Below the pieces are notes generated by a model. It did not search any database and had not been told where the DNA came from. It saw nothing but the letters and a program-made list of their open reading frames with translations. 64,000 nt of DNA, from the NCBI RefSeq assembly GCF_035658495.1, contig NZ_CP141945.1:1756725-1820724 (forward strand), written 5' to 3'. The position numbers and the translations under genes are program-made. This document shows positions 50,095-58,885 of this stretch, one piece after another; position 1 is the stretch's first letter, and every line of letters starts with the position of its first letter. The stretch comes from Novosphingobium sp. RL4. Lineage in GTDB: Bacteria > Pseudomonadota > Alphaproteobacteria > Sphingomonadales > Sphingomonadaceae.

Positions 50095-52341
50095 TCAGAA
50101 GCGGAAGCCGACACCGCCGCCGATCACGCGCGGATCGTTCACGAAAGCGGTCAGGTTGTTGAAGTCGATTGCGCCGATCACGTTCGATTCGTTCGTGATG
50201 TTCCGGGCGAAGACGAAGAGGTCCACGGCGTCGGACGGCGAACGCCAGCCTGCACGCAGACCACCTTCGAAGTTGGTGCCTACGTGGAATTCGGTCGCAT
50301 CGTAAAGGAACAGATTGAAGTCCTTCTGCGCGACCCAGTCGGTCTGGGCATAGAGCTTGCTGCCGCTCGCCAGCTCGTAAGTGTAGGAGGCGTTGAAGTT
50401 GAACAGCCAGCGCGGGGCCTGCGGGAAGGGATTCCCGTCGATCGAGGCGCGGCGTGTGGTGCCCACGGTCACGATCGGATCGCGCACGGTGCAGGCGGCT
50501 CCGCAGAATGCGACCAGCAGGTCCGGATCGTCGATCTTGGTGAAGTTGTAGGAGACGCCGCCGCTGAACTGCAGGCCGCGAACCGGGTTGGCGGTGGCCT
50601 CGAACTCGACGCCGCGACCCTTGCCGCGCTTGGCGTTGATGAGCTGGTTGAAGTTGCCCTGTCCGCCGATGGCGGTGAACTGCGGGTCCTTGATGTCGTA
50701 GATGTAGCCGGTCAGGTCGACGCGGAAACGGTTGTCCGGCGTTGCAGCCTTGATGCCTGCTTCATAGGACGTGATCGTTTCGGAATCCGCCGTCGTCAGG
50801 ATGTTCGAGGTGGCGATGCGGCCCTGGATGGAGGGGCCGCGATAACCGTGCGCGATACGGCCGAAGAGGCTGACCTGCGGGCTGAAGCGATAAAGCGCGC
50901 TGACGTCCCAGCTCGGCTGGTCATCCTTGACCGAACGCGAATCCGCGAAGGGCGCGCCCAGCGTGCGGGCCGCATCGAGGTCGCGCTTGTCGCGGGTCCA
51001 GCGGGCACCGCCGGTCAGCCGCAGACGGTCGGTTACGTCGTAATGGAGCTGGCCGAAGACCGACCAGCTGTCGCTCTTCTGGCGAAGTTCGGAGATGACC
51101 AGCGGATCGATCCCGCCGATGCCGTCCCAGCTGGCCGAGATAAGCTCGAACTTTTCATGCCAGTAGAACGCGCCGACCTGCCAGCCGAAGCGGGTATCGC
51201 CATTGCTGGCGAGGCGGATTTCGTAGGTCTGCTGGTCGAGGTCGCTCGACAGGGTGCCGGTTTCCGAACGGAACGGTACGGTGCCGCTTCCCTCCGTCGT
51301 GCCGAGCACGCCGCCGTCGATGTCGCCGCGGCCCGAGCTGCTGCCCTGATAGGCCGAGACGATCGCGGTCAGCGTTGCGCCGCCGAGGTCGTAATCGACA
51401 TGAAGCGCCTGCGAGGTGGTGTCCTGCGTCTGCGGGTTGTTACGGCCGCCGTCGTAGTAGACGGTGTCGCGGTCGTATCGGTCGTTCAGCTTGTTCGAGC
51501 CGGTGGTCAGCACGTTGGCCCGGTTGAGCGTGCCGGTGCCTTCATAGTGGCGGCCCTGGAGGGTCAGCAGCACGGAAAGGCGATCGTCCGGCTTCCACAG
51601 GGCGTGGAGGCGGCCGGCAACGTCGTCGAACCCGCCAAGGTCCTTGCCCGGCTTGGTGAACGAGGCGTCGTAAGCGTTGTTCACCCAGTTCTCGCGGTGG
51701 TTGACGAGGCCGGCGACACGGAACGACAGGGTGCTGGTGGCAGGGATCGTCACGCCGACTTCGCCGCGCACGGTGCCGAGTTCGCCCACAGTGAACTGGG
51801 CCTGTCCCTCGGCATGGTCGCCGGGGCGGCGGGTGTCCATCTTGACGACACCGGCGGGCGTGTTGCGGCCGAACAAGGTGCCCTGCGGGCCCTTGAGCAC
51901 TTCCACGCTGTCAAGGTCGAAGAGCGGGAAGCCCTTGAGGTAAACGTTCTCCAGCACGACGTCGTCCAGCACGACGGAAACCGGCTGCGAAGCGTTGAAG
52001 TCGAAATCGACGTTGCCGAGACCGCGAATGTAGAGACGTGGGGCGTAGCGGCCGTTCGAGCTTTCGACATAGAGGCTGGGCGTGCGGCCGGCGAGCGAGA
52101 GAATGTCGGCGCCGCCCTCGGAGACTGCGCTGATCTTGTCTCCGCTCAGCACGGAGACCGCGATCGGCACGTCGCGGATGTTTTCCGGACGGCGCTGGGC
52201 GGTGACGACGATGTCGGCGGAAGCGTCCAGGGTGTCAGCCGTGGCGGCACCAGGCCTGGCGGCTGCGTCCTGCGCCAGGGCAGGCGCCGCGCCGGCGAGG
52301 AGCGCCGGCACGCTGGCCAGCCAATACGTCTTCATCTTCAT
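50095..52341 (-). CDS. TonB-dependent receptor
   Basis: A 748-residue outer-membrane receptor. The signal peptide (YWLASVPALLAGAAPALAQD) is followed by the TonB box region (ADIVVTAQRRPENIRDVPIA), the plug (RLYIRGLGNVDFDFNASQPV) and a barrel ending in GGGVGFRF. The RRPENIRDVPI opening is typical of the sphingomonad receptors that take up organic substrates rather than classical siderophores. The ATG at 52341 follows AAGGGG. It is divergent from the cyclic-nucleotide phosphodiesterase gene and ends at a strong terminator. The ligand is unknown. Confidence 0.9.
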   Translation of the reverse strand: MKMKTYWLASVPALLAGAAPALAQDAAARPGAATADTLDASADIVVTAQRRPENIRDVPIAVSVLSGDKISAVSEGGADILSLAGRTPSLYVESSNGRYAPRLYIRGLGNVDFDFNASQPVSVVLDDVVLENVYLKGFPLFDLDSVEVLKGPQGTLFGRNTPAGVVKMDTRRPGDHAEGQAQFTVGELGTVRGEVGVTIPATSTLSFRVAGLVNHRENWVNNAYDASFTKPGKDLGGFDDVAGRLHALWKPDDRLSVLLTLQGRHYEGTGTLNRANVLTTGSNKLNDRYDRDTVYYDGGRNNPQTQDTTSQALHVDYDLGGATLTAIVSAYQGSSSGRGDIDGGVLGTTEGSGTVPFRSETGTLSSDLDQQTYEIRLASNGDTRFGWQVGAFYWHEKFELISASWDGIGGIDPLVISELRQKSDSWSVFGQLHYDVTDRLRLTGGARWTRDKRDLDAARTLGAPFADSRSVKDDQPSWDVSALYRFSPQVSLFGRIAHGYRGPSIQGRIATSNILTTADSETITSYEAGIKAATPDNRFRVDLTGYIYDIKDPQFTAIGGQGNFNQLINAKRGKGRGVEFEATANPVRGLQFSGGVSYNFTKIDDPDLLVAFCGAACTVRDPIVTVGTTRRASIDGNPFPQAPRWLFNFNASYTYELASGSKLYAQTDWVAQKDFNLFLYDATEFHVGTNFEGGLRAGWRSPSDAVDLFVFARNITNESNVIGAIDFNNLTAFVNDPRVIGGGVGFRF

Positions 52342-52519
52342 CTTGCACCCCTTAACGGTAAGCCGGTGCGTATGGATGTTGACGCCGGAAAACCGCGCGT
52401 AGTCGGCAGGAATGGCCACGCACCTGACCGCCTTGCCGAGCGCGGGCCTCTAACCCTGCAATGTGACAATTTCGATATTGATGTTTCGCCAGCCCACAGA
52501 AAACCATAGGGAGATGGCC

Positions 52520-53524
52520 ATGTTTACAAAGACAGTGATCACCCTGTGTCGTTTTGGCATCACTTTGCTGGGGGCCGTCGCGGCCATGTCCGGGCCGGTT
52601 TCGGCCGCTCCGGCGAAGGCCGCTTTCGACCTTGTTCCGCTTGGCGTTGAAGGCGGTGTCGTGGAGGGGGCCACCACCGCCTGGTTCATTGCGGCAAGCG
52701 GAAGTCGCAAGGGGCTGGCCTGCGATGCCGGAACGCTGGTGCCGGGCATCAGGGCGGCCATTGCGAAGGGTGGATTTCCTGCCGGAAGCCGGGCCAGCGA
52801 TGTGCTTCACGAAGGGATCGGGGCCTACCTGATAACCCACCCCCATCTCGATCACGTTGCAGGACTGGTCATGGCCTCGCCGGACGACAGCGCCAAGCCG
52901 ATCCTCGCTTTGCCGGAGGTCAACGCCGCGCTTTCAGCGCATTATTTCAACTGGAGCTCCTGGCCCAACATGGGCGATCGCGGCCAGCCGCCCATGCTGC
53001 GGCGTTATCGCTACGAGGATCTCGTCGCAGGCGGAAAGCCGGTGCCGGTCGGGGACACGGGCCTGAGCGTGACGGCCTATCCGCTTTCGCACGGCGGAAG
53101 CCTGTCCACCGCCTTCCTGATCCGCTCCGGCGAGGACGCGCTGCTCTGCATGGGCGACACCGGACCCGATGCCGTGGAGCATTCGGCGCGGCTCGAAGCC
53201 CTGTGGCAGGCGATCGCGCCGCTGGTGAGGGCTGGGCGCCTGCGTGCCATCATCGTCGAGACATCCTATCCCGATCCGAGAAAGGATACCGAACTTTACG
53301 GTCACCTGACGCCGAAGTGGCTTCGCGCCGAACTCGGGCGGCTTGCGGCTGCTGCTGGCGGCGCCGACAGGCTGAAGGGCCTGCCGGTCGTCATCGGTCA
53401 CATCAAGCCTTCGATTGACGGGGCCGAGCCCGCCGTTTCAGCCATCATGCGGCAATTGGCCGAAGGCGGCTCGCCCCCCGTGCGCTACATTCTCGCAGAG
53501 CAGGGTAAAGCCCTGGAGCTCTGA
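52520..53524 (+). CDS. Class II 3',5'-cyclic-nucleotide phosphodiesterase (metallo-beta-lactamase fold)
   Basis: A 334-residue exported protein with a signal peptide (LLGAVAAMSGPVSAAPA). The metal-binding motif THPHLDHVAGL near residue 112 and later LSHGG, CMGDTGPD and VIGHIKP histidine/aspartate positions match class II PDEs of the yeast PDE1/CpdP type, which hydrolyse cAMP or cGMP. Periplasmic location suggests scavenging of extracellular cyclic nucleotides or another phosphodiester. The ATG at 52520 follows GGGAG at 7 nt. An isolated TGTGA half-site lies about 55 bp upstream, too weak to call a CRP site. Confidence 0.85.
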   Translation: MFTKTVITLCRFGITLLGAVAAMSGPVSAAPAKAAFDLVPLGVEGGVVEGATTAWFIAASGSRKGLACDAGTLVPGIRAAIAKGGFPAGSRASDVLHEGIGAYLITHPHLDHVAGLVMASPDDSAKPILALPEVNAALSAHYFNWSSWPNMGDRGQPPMLRRYRYEDLVAGGKPVPVGDTGLSVTAYPLSHGGSLSTAFLIRSGEDALLCMGDTGPDAVEHSARLEALWQAIAPLVRAGRLRAIIVETSYPDPRKDTELYGHLTPKWLRAELGRLAAAAGGADRLKGLPVVIGHIKPSIDGAEPAVSAIMRQLAEGGSPPVRYILAEQGKALEL

Positions 53525-53552
53525 GGCCGGTCGGAGCCTCAGGGCTCCCGGT

Positions 53553-54736
53553 TCAGGACAAGGCTTCGCATGTCGAGGCGGCGGTGGTTTCGGGAGAGGG
53601 CCGGGCCGCCGCAAACAGCACTGCGATCAGGCCCGCGGCAGAGGTCGCCGCGCCAGCCAGTGCCACGGCCGGATAGCCAAGGCCGAGGGAGATGACGCCG
53701 CCGCCCAGCGCGGCGCCGAGCGCGTTGCCGAGATTGAACGCGCCGATGTTCACCGATGAGGCAAGGTTGGGAGCGTCGGCGGCAGCCTTCATCACCCTCA
53801 CCTGCAGGGGCGGCACGAGGGCGAAGCTGGCGATGCCCCAGAGGAAGATGAGCACCGCAGTCGGCGCGGCGTGGCTCATCGTCATCGCGAACGCGGCGAG
53901 GATTGCGGCAAGCGATCCCAGCGTCACGATCAGCGTCCGGTCGACCGAGCGGTCCGCGAATTTGCCGCCTAGCCAGTTGCCCACGGTCAGACCGAGGCCG
54001 TAAGTCACCAGCATCGCTGTCACGAAGCCCAGTGAGGCATGGGTCGCATCGTGCAGGATCGGCGTGATGTACGTGAACACGGTGAACATCGCGCTGGACC
54101 CCACGACCGTCAGGGCCAGCGCGCCGAGCACCGGCTTGCGGGTGAGGACCTTGAGTTCGGCAAGCGCGTTTCCTTTGCGCGGCGCGGGCAATGCGGGCAG
54201 GGTCAGGCGCAGGGCGGCCATCGTCGCCGCGCCAAGCACGGCGATACCCAGAAGGATGCCCGCCAGCCGAGATGCTCGCCCGCCCAGGTGGCCAGCGGCA
54301 CGCCCACCACATTGGCGATCGTGAGACCCATGAACATGGCGGCTACCGCGCCGGCCTGGCGCTGGGGCGGCACGAGGCTGGCGGCCACGATCGAGCCGAC
54401 GCCGAAGAATGCGCCGTGATTGAAGGAGGTGAGCACCCGCGCGCCCAGCAGCATCGCGTAGCTGCCCGACATGGCCGCGAGCAGGTTCCCGAGCGTGAAG
54501 ATGCCGGCCAGTGCGATCAGCAGGGTACGGCGCGGCATGCGGCCGGTGGTCAGTGTCATCAAGGGGGCGCCGACGACGACGCCCAGCGCATAGGCGCTGA
54601 CCAGTATGCCCGCGGTCGGGATCGATACGCCGAGGTCTCCGGCGATGACCGGCAAAAGTCCCATCGGCGCAAATTCGGTGACGCCGATGCCGAAGGCGCC
54701 GACGGAAAGAGCAAGGAGCCCGGGGTTCATCTTCAT
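53553..54736 (-). pseudogene. MFS transporter (AraJ/YdhP-like) broken by a one-base frameshift
   Basis: Two overlapping frames together encode a 12-helix major facilitator of about 394 residues. The 5' part (from ATG 54736; LLALSVGAFGIGVTEFAPMG; VLTSFNHGAFFGVGSIVAAS) runs to WRASFW and then turns into an arginine-rich nonsense tail. The correct continuation, GIAVLGAATMAALRLTLP, lies in the next frame. One G missing from a G run (CCC at 54247-54249 on the plus strand) explains it. It may be a true inactivating mutation, a phase-variable tract or a sequencing error. Relatives export sugars or drugs. Confidence 0.85.
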
Positions 54737-54894
54737 CGAAAGTCCTCAGACAAGCCGCCTTCGGGCCGAAGTGCCCGCATGAGCGACAGGAATGTCGGAG
54801 GCATAAATGGCCGCTTTCGAACTGGCCGGGTAGCGTCGATTAGCGCGAAGAATCTTTGCGTCTGGCGCAAAGGTGGATTAGTCATTGCGGGATG

Positions 54895-56082
54895 CTAGCG
54901 GAGGCTCTGCGCAGCAGGTTCCGCGATGGCCTTGGCGGATTTGATCTGGACGCCGCTCATGAAGAACAGCAGCCATGGCGACCGTTTCACCACGGCCCAG
55001 CCTGCGAATGAAACGACGAGCGCGGCCAGCGCGAGCGCGAGATAGCGCAGCGGATAAGGCACCGGCATCGCATCGATCAGCCAGAAAGTCGCGATGATGA
55101 TCGGCAGGTGCAGAAGGTAGACGACAAAGGACGCATCCACCAGTTCCCGGACTTTTCTGGACTCCGTGTGGAAAAGGGACCGAGCGCCGGCGATGATGGT
55201 CTGGATGAGACAGATGGCCGCGACGGCTTTCAGTACCGGGCGTGTATACTTGGGAAGCTCGGGCGCGCCGACCGCGACGAGTGCTGTGCAGAGGGCGATC
55301 AAGGCCACCGCCCAGGAGAAGCGGTTGAATTTTCCGTTCATTTCGGGTGCTCGGTTGAGCAGCGCGCCCAGCGCGAAATAGGGCGCATATTCAAGGGAAA
55401 AGCCCAGGGACAAAGGATTCTGCAGAAGGTCGGGAATGAACGGCCCGAGCTTCAGCAGCGCCACTTCATATACCCCCACGCACAGGCCGATGGCGATCAT
55501 CGTGAGCGTGAAGAACCGCGCGCCCTGACTGTCTGCGCGGTCCAGCCGGTAGGTTCTGGCCGAGGGCACGAGGGCGAGGGCCGCGGAGGCGCAGGAAAAA
55601 TAGATGAGGACGATGACGAACCAGAGGTGTCCGGTCGTCTCGCGCCCCATCGTCAGAAGCTGTCGGGCCCAGAAAGCGAACGCCGTTTCCGCGTCGCTGG
55701 AGGTTTGCAGGTCGGCTGCCAGGTTCATGAGCGGTACGATCACGATCAGCCCGGCCGCCAGTGGCGGGAGCAGCCGGACGAGGCGGCTTTGCAGGTAGGC
55801 TGCCGGTTGCCGTTTGAGGAGCAGCATCGCGGTGAAGTAACCCGCGATCAGGAAAAATCCCTGCATCCGGAACAAGTGCAGGAATTCCATCAGGTGCGTG
55901 AGTGGCAGCGATCTGTCGCGGGAGAGGACGATCCAGGACTGCCCGTCATCGCGAAAGGGATGCGCCGCATGAAAAGGAATGCCGAGCAACATCAGAAAGG
56001 CGCGCACGGCGTCCAGATGATGTTCGCGGCTCGGGTGCAGAAGAGCGCCATCGGGCGCTGACGCTATACGGACATTCCCCAT
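54895..56082 (-). CDS. Membrane acyltransferase family 3 protein
   Basis: A 395-residue integral membrane O-acyltransferase with about ten helices. The N-terminal region reads REHHLDAVRAFLMLLGIPFH, then AAHPFRDDGQSW; the pair of histidines and the RxxR-like LQSRLVRLLPP fit OpgC/acyltransferase-3 proteins. These move acetyl or succinyl groups onto periplasmic glucans, polysaccharides or lipids. The ATG at 56082 is preferred, but an upstream TTG in frame is possible. The acceptor is unknown. Confidence 0.82.
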   Translation of the reverse strand: MGNVRIASAPDGALLHPSREHHLDAVRAFLMLLGIPFHAAHPFRDDGQSWIVLSRDRSLPLTHLMEFLHLFRMQGFFLIAGYFTAMLLLKRQPAAYLQSRLVRLLPPLAAGLIVIVPLMNLAADLQTSSDAETAFAFWARQLLTMGRETTGHLWFVIVLIYFSCASAALALVPSARTYRLDRADSQGARFFTLTMIAIGLCVGVYEVALLKLGPFIPDLLQNPLSLGFSLEYAPYFALGALLNRAPEMNGKFNRFSWAVALIALCTALVAVGAPELPKYTRPVLKAVAAICLIQTIIAGARSLFHTESRKVRELVDASFVVYLLHLPIIIATFWLIDAMPVPYPLRYLALALAALVVSFAGWAVVKRSPWLLFFMSGVQIKSAKAIAEPAAQSLR

Positions 56083-56198
56083 GGATGCTTTTTTGCGGCA
56101 AACCGCCACGTCAGACAATTACTCTCAAGGCTGATGCCAAATTGCCGATCATGTCCCATTTGGTCAGGGCAATGCCTGAGAGGCGAGGTTTTTACGAG

Positions 56199-58253
56199 CT
56201 AGAGGCTTCGGGCGAGCGAGAGCGAGACGATCGCGCCTTCGCGCTGTGCGCGCTGCTCGCTGCCGCTGAACGAACCGGCGCGGCTGGGCGAATAGAAGCG
56301 GCGCAGGCGGGAAAAGTCCTGCCCGTTGATCGCCTTGACCGTCAGTGTCGTCTTGAAGCCTGCGATGGCGGTTGTCTCGACATAGGCGCCCCAGAGCGCG
56401 TGATCGCGCCAGCGCAGGACTTCGCCCGTGTAGAAGACATCGCCGTGTACCGCCGCGGTCCAGTTCACGCCCCACGAGGACTTGAAAGCGGGAACATCGT
56501 GACGGAATTCGGCCGTGATGCTGCGCGGGGAAATGTCGTCCATGACGCGGTTTCTGCCGGTTACCGGGTCTCGTAGCCGCGAGCCGCGCCAGGTGCCGTC
56601 AAGAGTCAGGCGCGCGCCCTTGAGCGCGGCGTCGAGCGGGAGCGTGCCCTGCGTGGAGATGCCCCATTGCCGGGCGTTTCCGATCGTTCCCAGCGCTTCC
56701 TCTCCCGTTGGCAGGACGAGATAGCCGAGCAGTCCGGTATGCCATTGGTGATAGGCCTCCACGGCGATGGCGCCGCCCTCGCCCCAGCGGTGGTCGATCC
56801 GCGCCAGCGCCCGCGTGATGCGCGCGGGGCGCAGGCCCGAGTTGCCGCCGAGCGGGCGCCCGTCGGCCTGGTCTACCGATGCGGCGAAGTCGCCGAAGTC
56901 GAGCTGGTCTACGGTGCGCCGCATTCCGAACCGCACTTGGGTCTTGCCGGAAGGCGACCAGACGAGTGCGGCAGAGGGCTTGAGATAGGACAGGGTCTGT
57001 TCCTGCGCCGCTTCTCCCGTAACCCGGATCTGCGAGATTTCGGCCGCTATTCCCGCTTCAAGATTGAGCTTGCGGGAGAGCTTGACGGTGAGGTTGGCGA
57101 AGGCTTCGCCGCGCAGTTCGGAAACGCGGGTGGCCGCATTGGCCAGGGGCACCGCGACCAGCCCACCGCCGGTATCCTCTGCGTAGTTGAGCAGGCTGGA
57201 AAGGCGGTTGTAAGCCACTTCGGCACCGAATTCCGGGCGTATCGGGTGATCGCCCTCACGCGTGACGGTGCCGCGTCCGACCAGTTCCATCGGTTTCTGG
57301 ACCTGCGAGGACAGCCCGCGATAGTCCGCTTCCACGTAATCCTCGTCGGTGGTAAAGCGCTCGGCCCGGCCGAGACCGACCAGTTTGGTGGTCCAGCCGG
57401 AGCCAATGCGGCGGGTCCAGTCCAGGCCGAGCTCGCCGCTGCGGCCTTTCTCGTCATAGGCGATATCGCGGCGGGAATCCGGCGTTTCGTCGGCGGCGGC
57501 GAAGATGTCGATGGCGCGATCGGAGGAGTAGCCTTCCTTGTTGAGCCGCAGGTTCACAGTCAGCGTGCCGCCTCCCAGCGCACCCGAAGTGGACAGGGCA
57601 AGGCCATATTCCGGGGCCTTCGCGGATATGCTTTCCTTGCGGGTGGAACTGAGGTTTCCTGCGGCATCCCGGTCGAAATAGATGCCCTCGTCGGGGTAGC
57701 GCGTCACTTCGCCGGACAGTTCGATGCTGGTCTGCCAGCCCGCGATCCGGCGTGCGTGGCTGGCGCGGACAGAAGGCGACACAAAGCCATCAGAAGTGTG
57801 GCTGAACGTCGCCGAGACATTCCCGGAGCCCCCCGCGTCCACACGCAGCACGACATTGGCGACAAGGGTCTGTCCCTGCGCTTCGGCAGCGTCGCTTCCG
57901 CGCAGCAGGACGATGCGCTCCACCCGCGAAGCGGCGATCCGGCGCAGCACTTCGGTGATGCCGCCGCCCTTCACCGTGGGGCGCTGCCCGTCGATCAGGA
58001 CATTGCCCGCGCCGCCGCCGAAACCGCGCACCGAGGTTCCTTCACTGAGCAGGAACCCGGGGGTCCGTTCGAGCATGTCGAGCGCGGTCTGGGGCTGGAA
58101 CGGCTTGTAGAAATCGGCCGGGTAGACCGGGTCCGGTCCCGCCGGGACGATGGCGGGCGGGGTTTCCTGTCCTGCCGGTTCGCTGGTGCGGGTTTCGTCG
58201 GGCGGAAAGATCGCGGCCGCGACGCCGGCGGCAAGGAAGGAGAGGGCGTTCAT
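56199..58253 (-). CDS. TonB-dependent receptor, compact type
   Basis: A 684-residue receptor. After a short signal (LSFLAAGVAAAIF) and a Pro-rich linker, the plug domain shows ALDMLERTPGFLLSEGTSVR then GNVLIDGQRPTVKGGGITEV, and the barrel continues to the C-terminus (GAIVSLSLARSL). The usual long TonB-box preamble is reduced. A Fur-box-like palindrome at 58376-58392 lies about 120 bp upstream, so iron control is possible. It follows the Lrp regulator and peptidase genes in the same direction and could also serve peptide uptake. Confidence 0.85.
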   Translation of the reverse strand: MNALSFLAAGVAAAIFPPDETRTSEPAGQETPPAIVPAGPDPVYPADFYKPFQPQTALDMLERTPGFLLSEGTSVRGFGGGAGNVLIDGQRPTVKGGGITEVLRRIAASRVERIVLLRGSDAAEAQGQTLVANVVLRVDAGGSGNVSATFSHTSDGFVSPSVRASHARRIAGWQTSIELSGEVTRYPDEGIYFDRDAAGNLSSTRKESISAKAPEYGLALSTSGALGGGTLTVNLRLNKEGYSSDRAIDIFAAADETPDSRRDIAYDEKGRSGELGLDWTRRIGSGWTTKLVGLGRAERFTTDEDYVEADYRGLSSQVQKPMELVGRGTVTREGDHPIRPEFGAEVAYNRLSSLLNYAEDTGGGLVAVPLANAATRVSELRGEAFANLTVKLSRKLNLEAGIAAEISQIRVTGEAAQEQTLSYLKPSAALVWSPSGKTQVRFGMRRTVDQLDFGDFAASVDQADGRPLGGNSGLRPARITRALARIDHRWGEGGAIAVEAYHQWHTGLLGYLVLPTGEEALGTIGNARQWGISTQGTLPLDAALKGARLTLDGTWRGSRLRDPVTGRNRVMDDISPRSITAEFRHDVPAFKSSWGVNWTAAVHGDVFYTGEVLRWRDHALWGAYVETTAIAGFKTTLTVKAINGQDFSRLRRFYSPSRAGSFSGSEQRAQREGAIVSLSLARSL

Positions 58254-58375
58254 CGGGGCGCTTTCATCATGCGGGGAGACACGGCACTTCCGGCCCGTGA
58301 ACCGGCGCCGGATCGCCGCCTTGGGCGGCGACAGGAAGGCTGCTTGCGGATGACATGATCGAGCCGTTTAGTTAG

Positions 58376-58392
58376 TTGCGAACGATTTGCAA
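58376..58392. promoter_or_regulatory. Fur-box-like palindrome
   Basis: TTGCGAACGATTTGCAA is paired at 6 of 8 positions around its centre and resembles the TGCAAATnATTTGCA-like sites of alphaproteobacterial Fur-family regulators. It lies upstream of the compact TonB receptor gene in an AT-richer stretch. Confidence 0.4.
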
Positions 58393-58440
58393 TAAGTATC
58401 AACGGGCGGCGCCACAACTCTCTGCCGAGTTCGAAAAAGC

Positions 58441-58884
58441 CTATCTTTCCAGCTTGGTGGCAAGGATCACGCTGGTGCTGGTCCGCTCTATCCCGTCGAG
58501 CAGTCCGATATCGTCGATCAGGTCGTTCAGCTGGCGGCTGTCGTCCGCCTCCAGCATGGCGATGATATCGAATTCGCCGCTGATCGCGTGGACGGCCTGA
58601 ACGCGAGTGATCTGTTCCAGCGCGCTTTCCACGTCGCGGTGGCAGCGCGGCACCGTCTTTATCATCATGTGCGCGCGGATGCGGCTGGCGGCGAACGCCT
58701 CGCCAAGGCGCACCGTGTAGCCGGCCACCACGCCGGCTTCCTCCAGCCTTGCCAGCCGGGAATAGAGCTGGCTGCGGGAGATGTTCAGTTCCTTGGCGAG
58801 ATGGGCGATCGGTTGCCGCGCGTCCTGCCGCAGCAGCGCCAGCAATCCGTCATCCGTTTCATCGAGCCGGCCACCGGAATGCAC
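58441..58884 (-). CDS. Lrp/AsnC family transcriptional regulator
   Basis: A 147-residue regulator starting at a GTG behind GGGAG. The N-terminal helix-turn-helix is LAKELNISRSQLYSRLARLE and the C-terminal ligand-binding RAM domain shows VQAVHAISGEFDIIAMLEAD. It starts 1 bp after the stop of the cyanophycinase-isoaspartyl peptidase gene, so the two share a transcript. Members respond to amino acids; arginine or aspartate released by the enzyme would be logical effectors here, and the peptidase-receptor promoter region a logical target. Confidence 0.9.
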   Translation of the reverse strand: MHSGGRLDETDDGLLALLRQDARQPIAHLAKELNISRSQLYSRLARLEEAGVVAGYTVRLGEAFAASRIRAHMMIKTVPRCHRDVESALEQITRVQAVHAISGEFDIIAMLEADDSRQLNDLIDDIGLLDGIERTSTSVILATKLER

Positions 58885-58885
58885 G

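Noticed and set aside
52450..52500. Possible CRP site upstream of the cyclic-nucleotide phosphodiesterase
   Set aside because: Only one TGTGA half-site is present; the expected TCACA partner is missing.
50284..52509. A 741-codon antisense frame over the TonB receptor near 51 kb
   Set aside because: Repetitive Val/Glu/Arg/Gly composition typical of antisense GC-rich frames; the sense strand encodes a standard receptor ending at a classic terminator.
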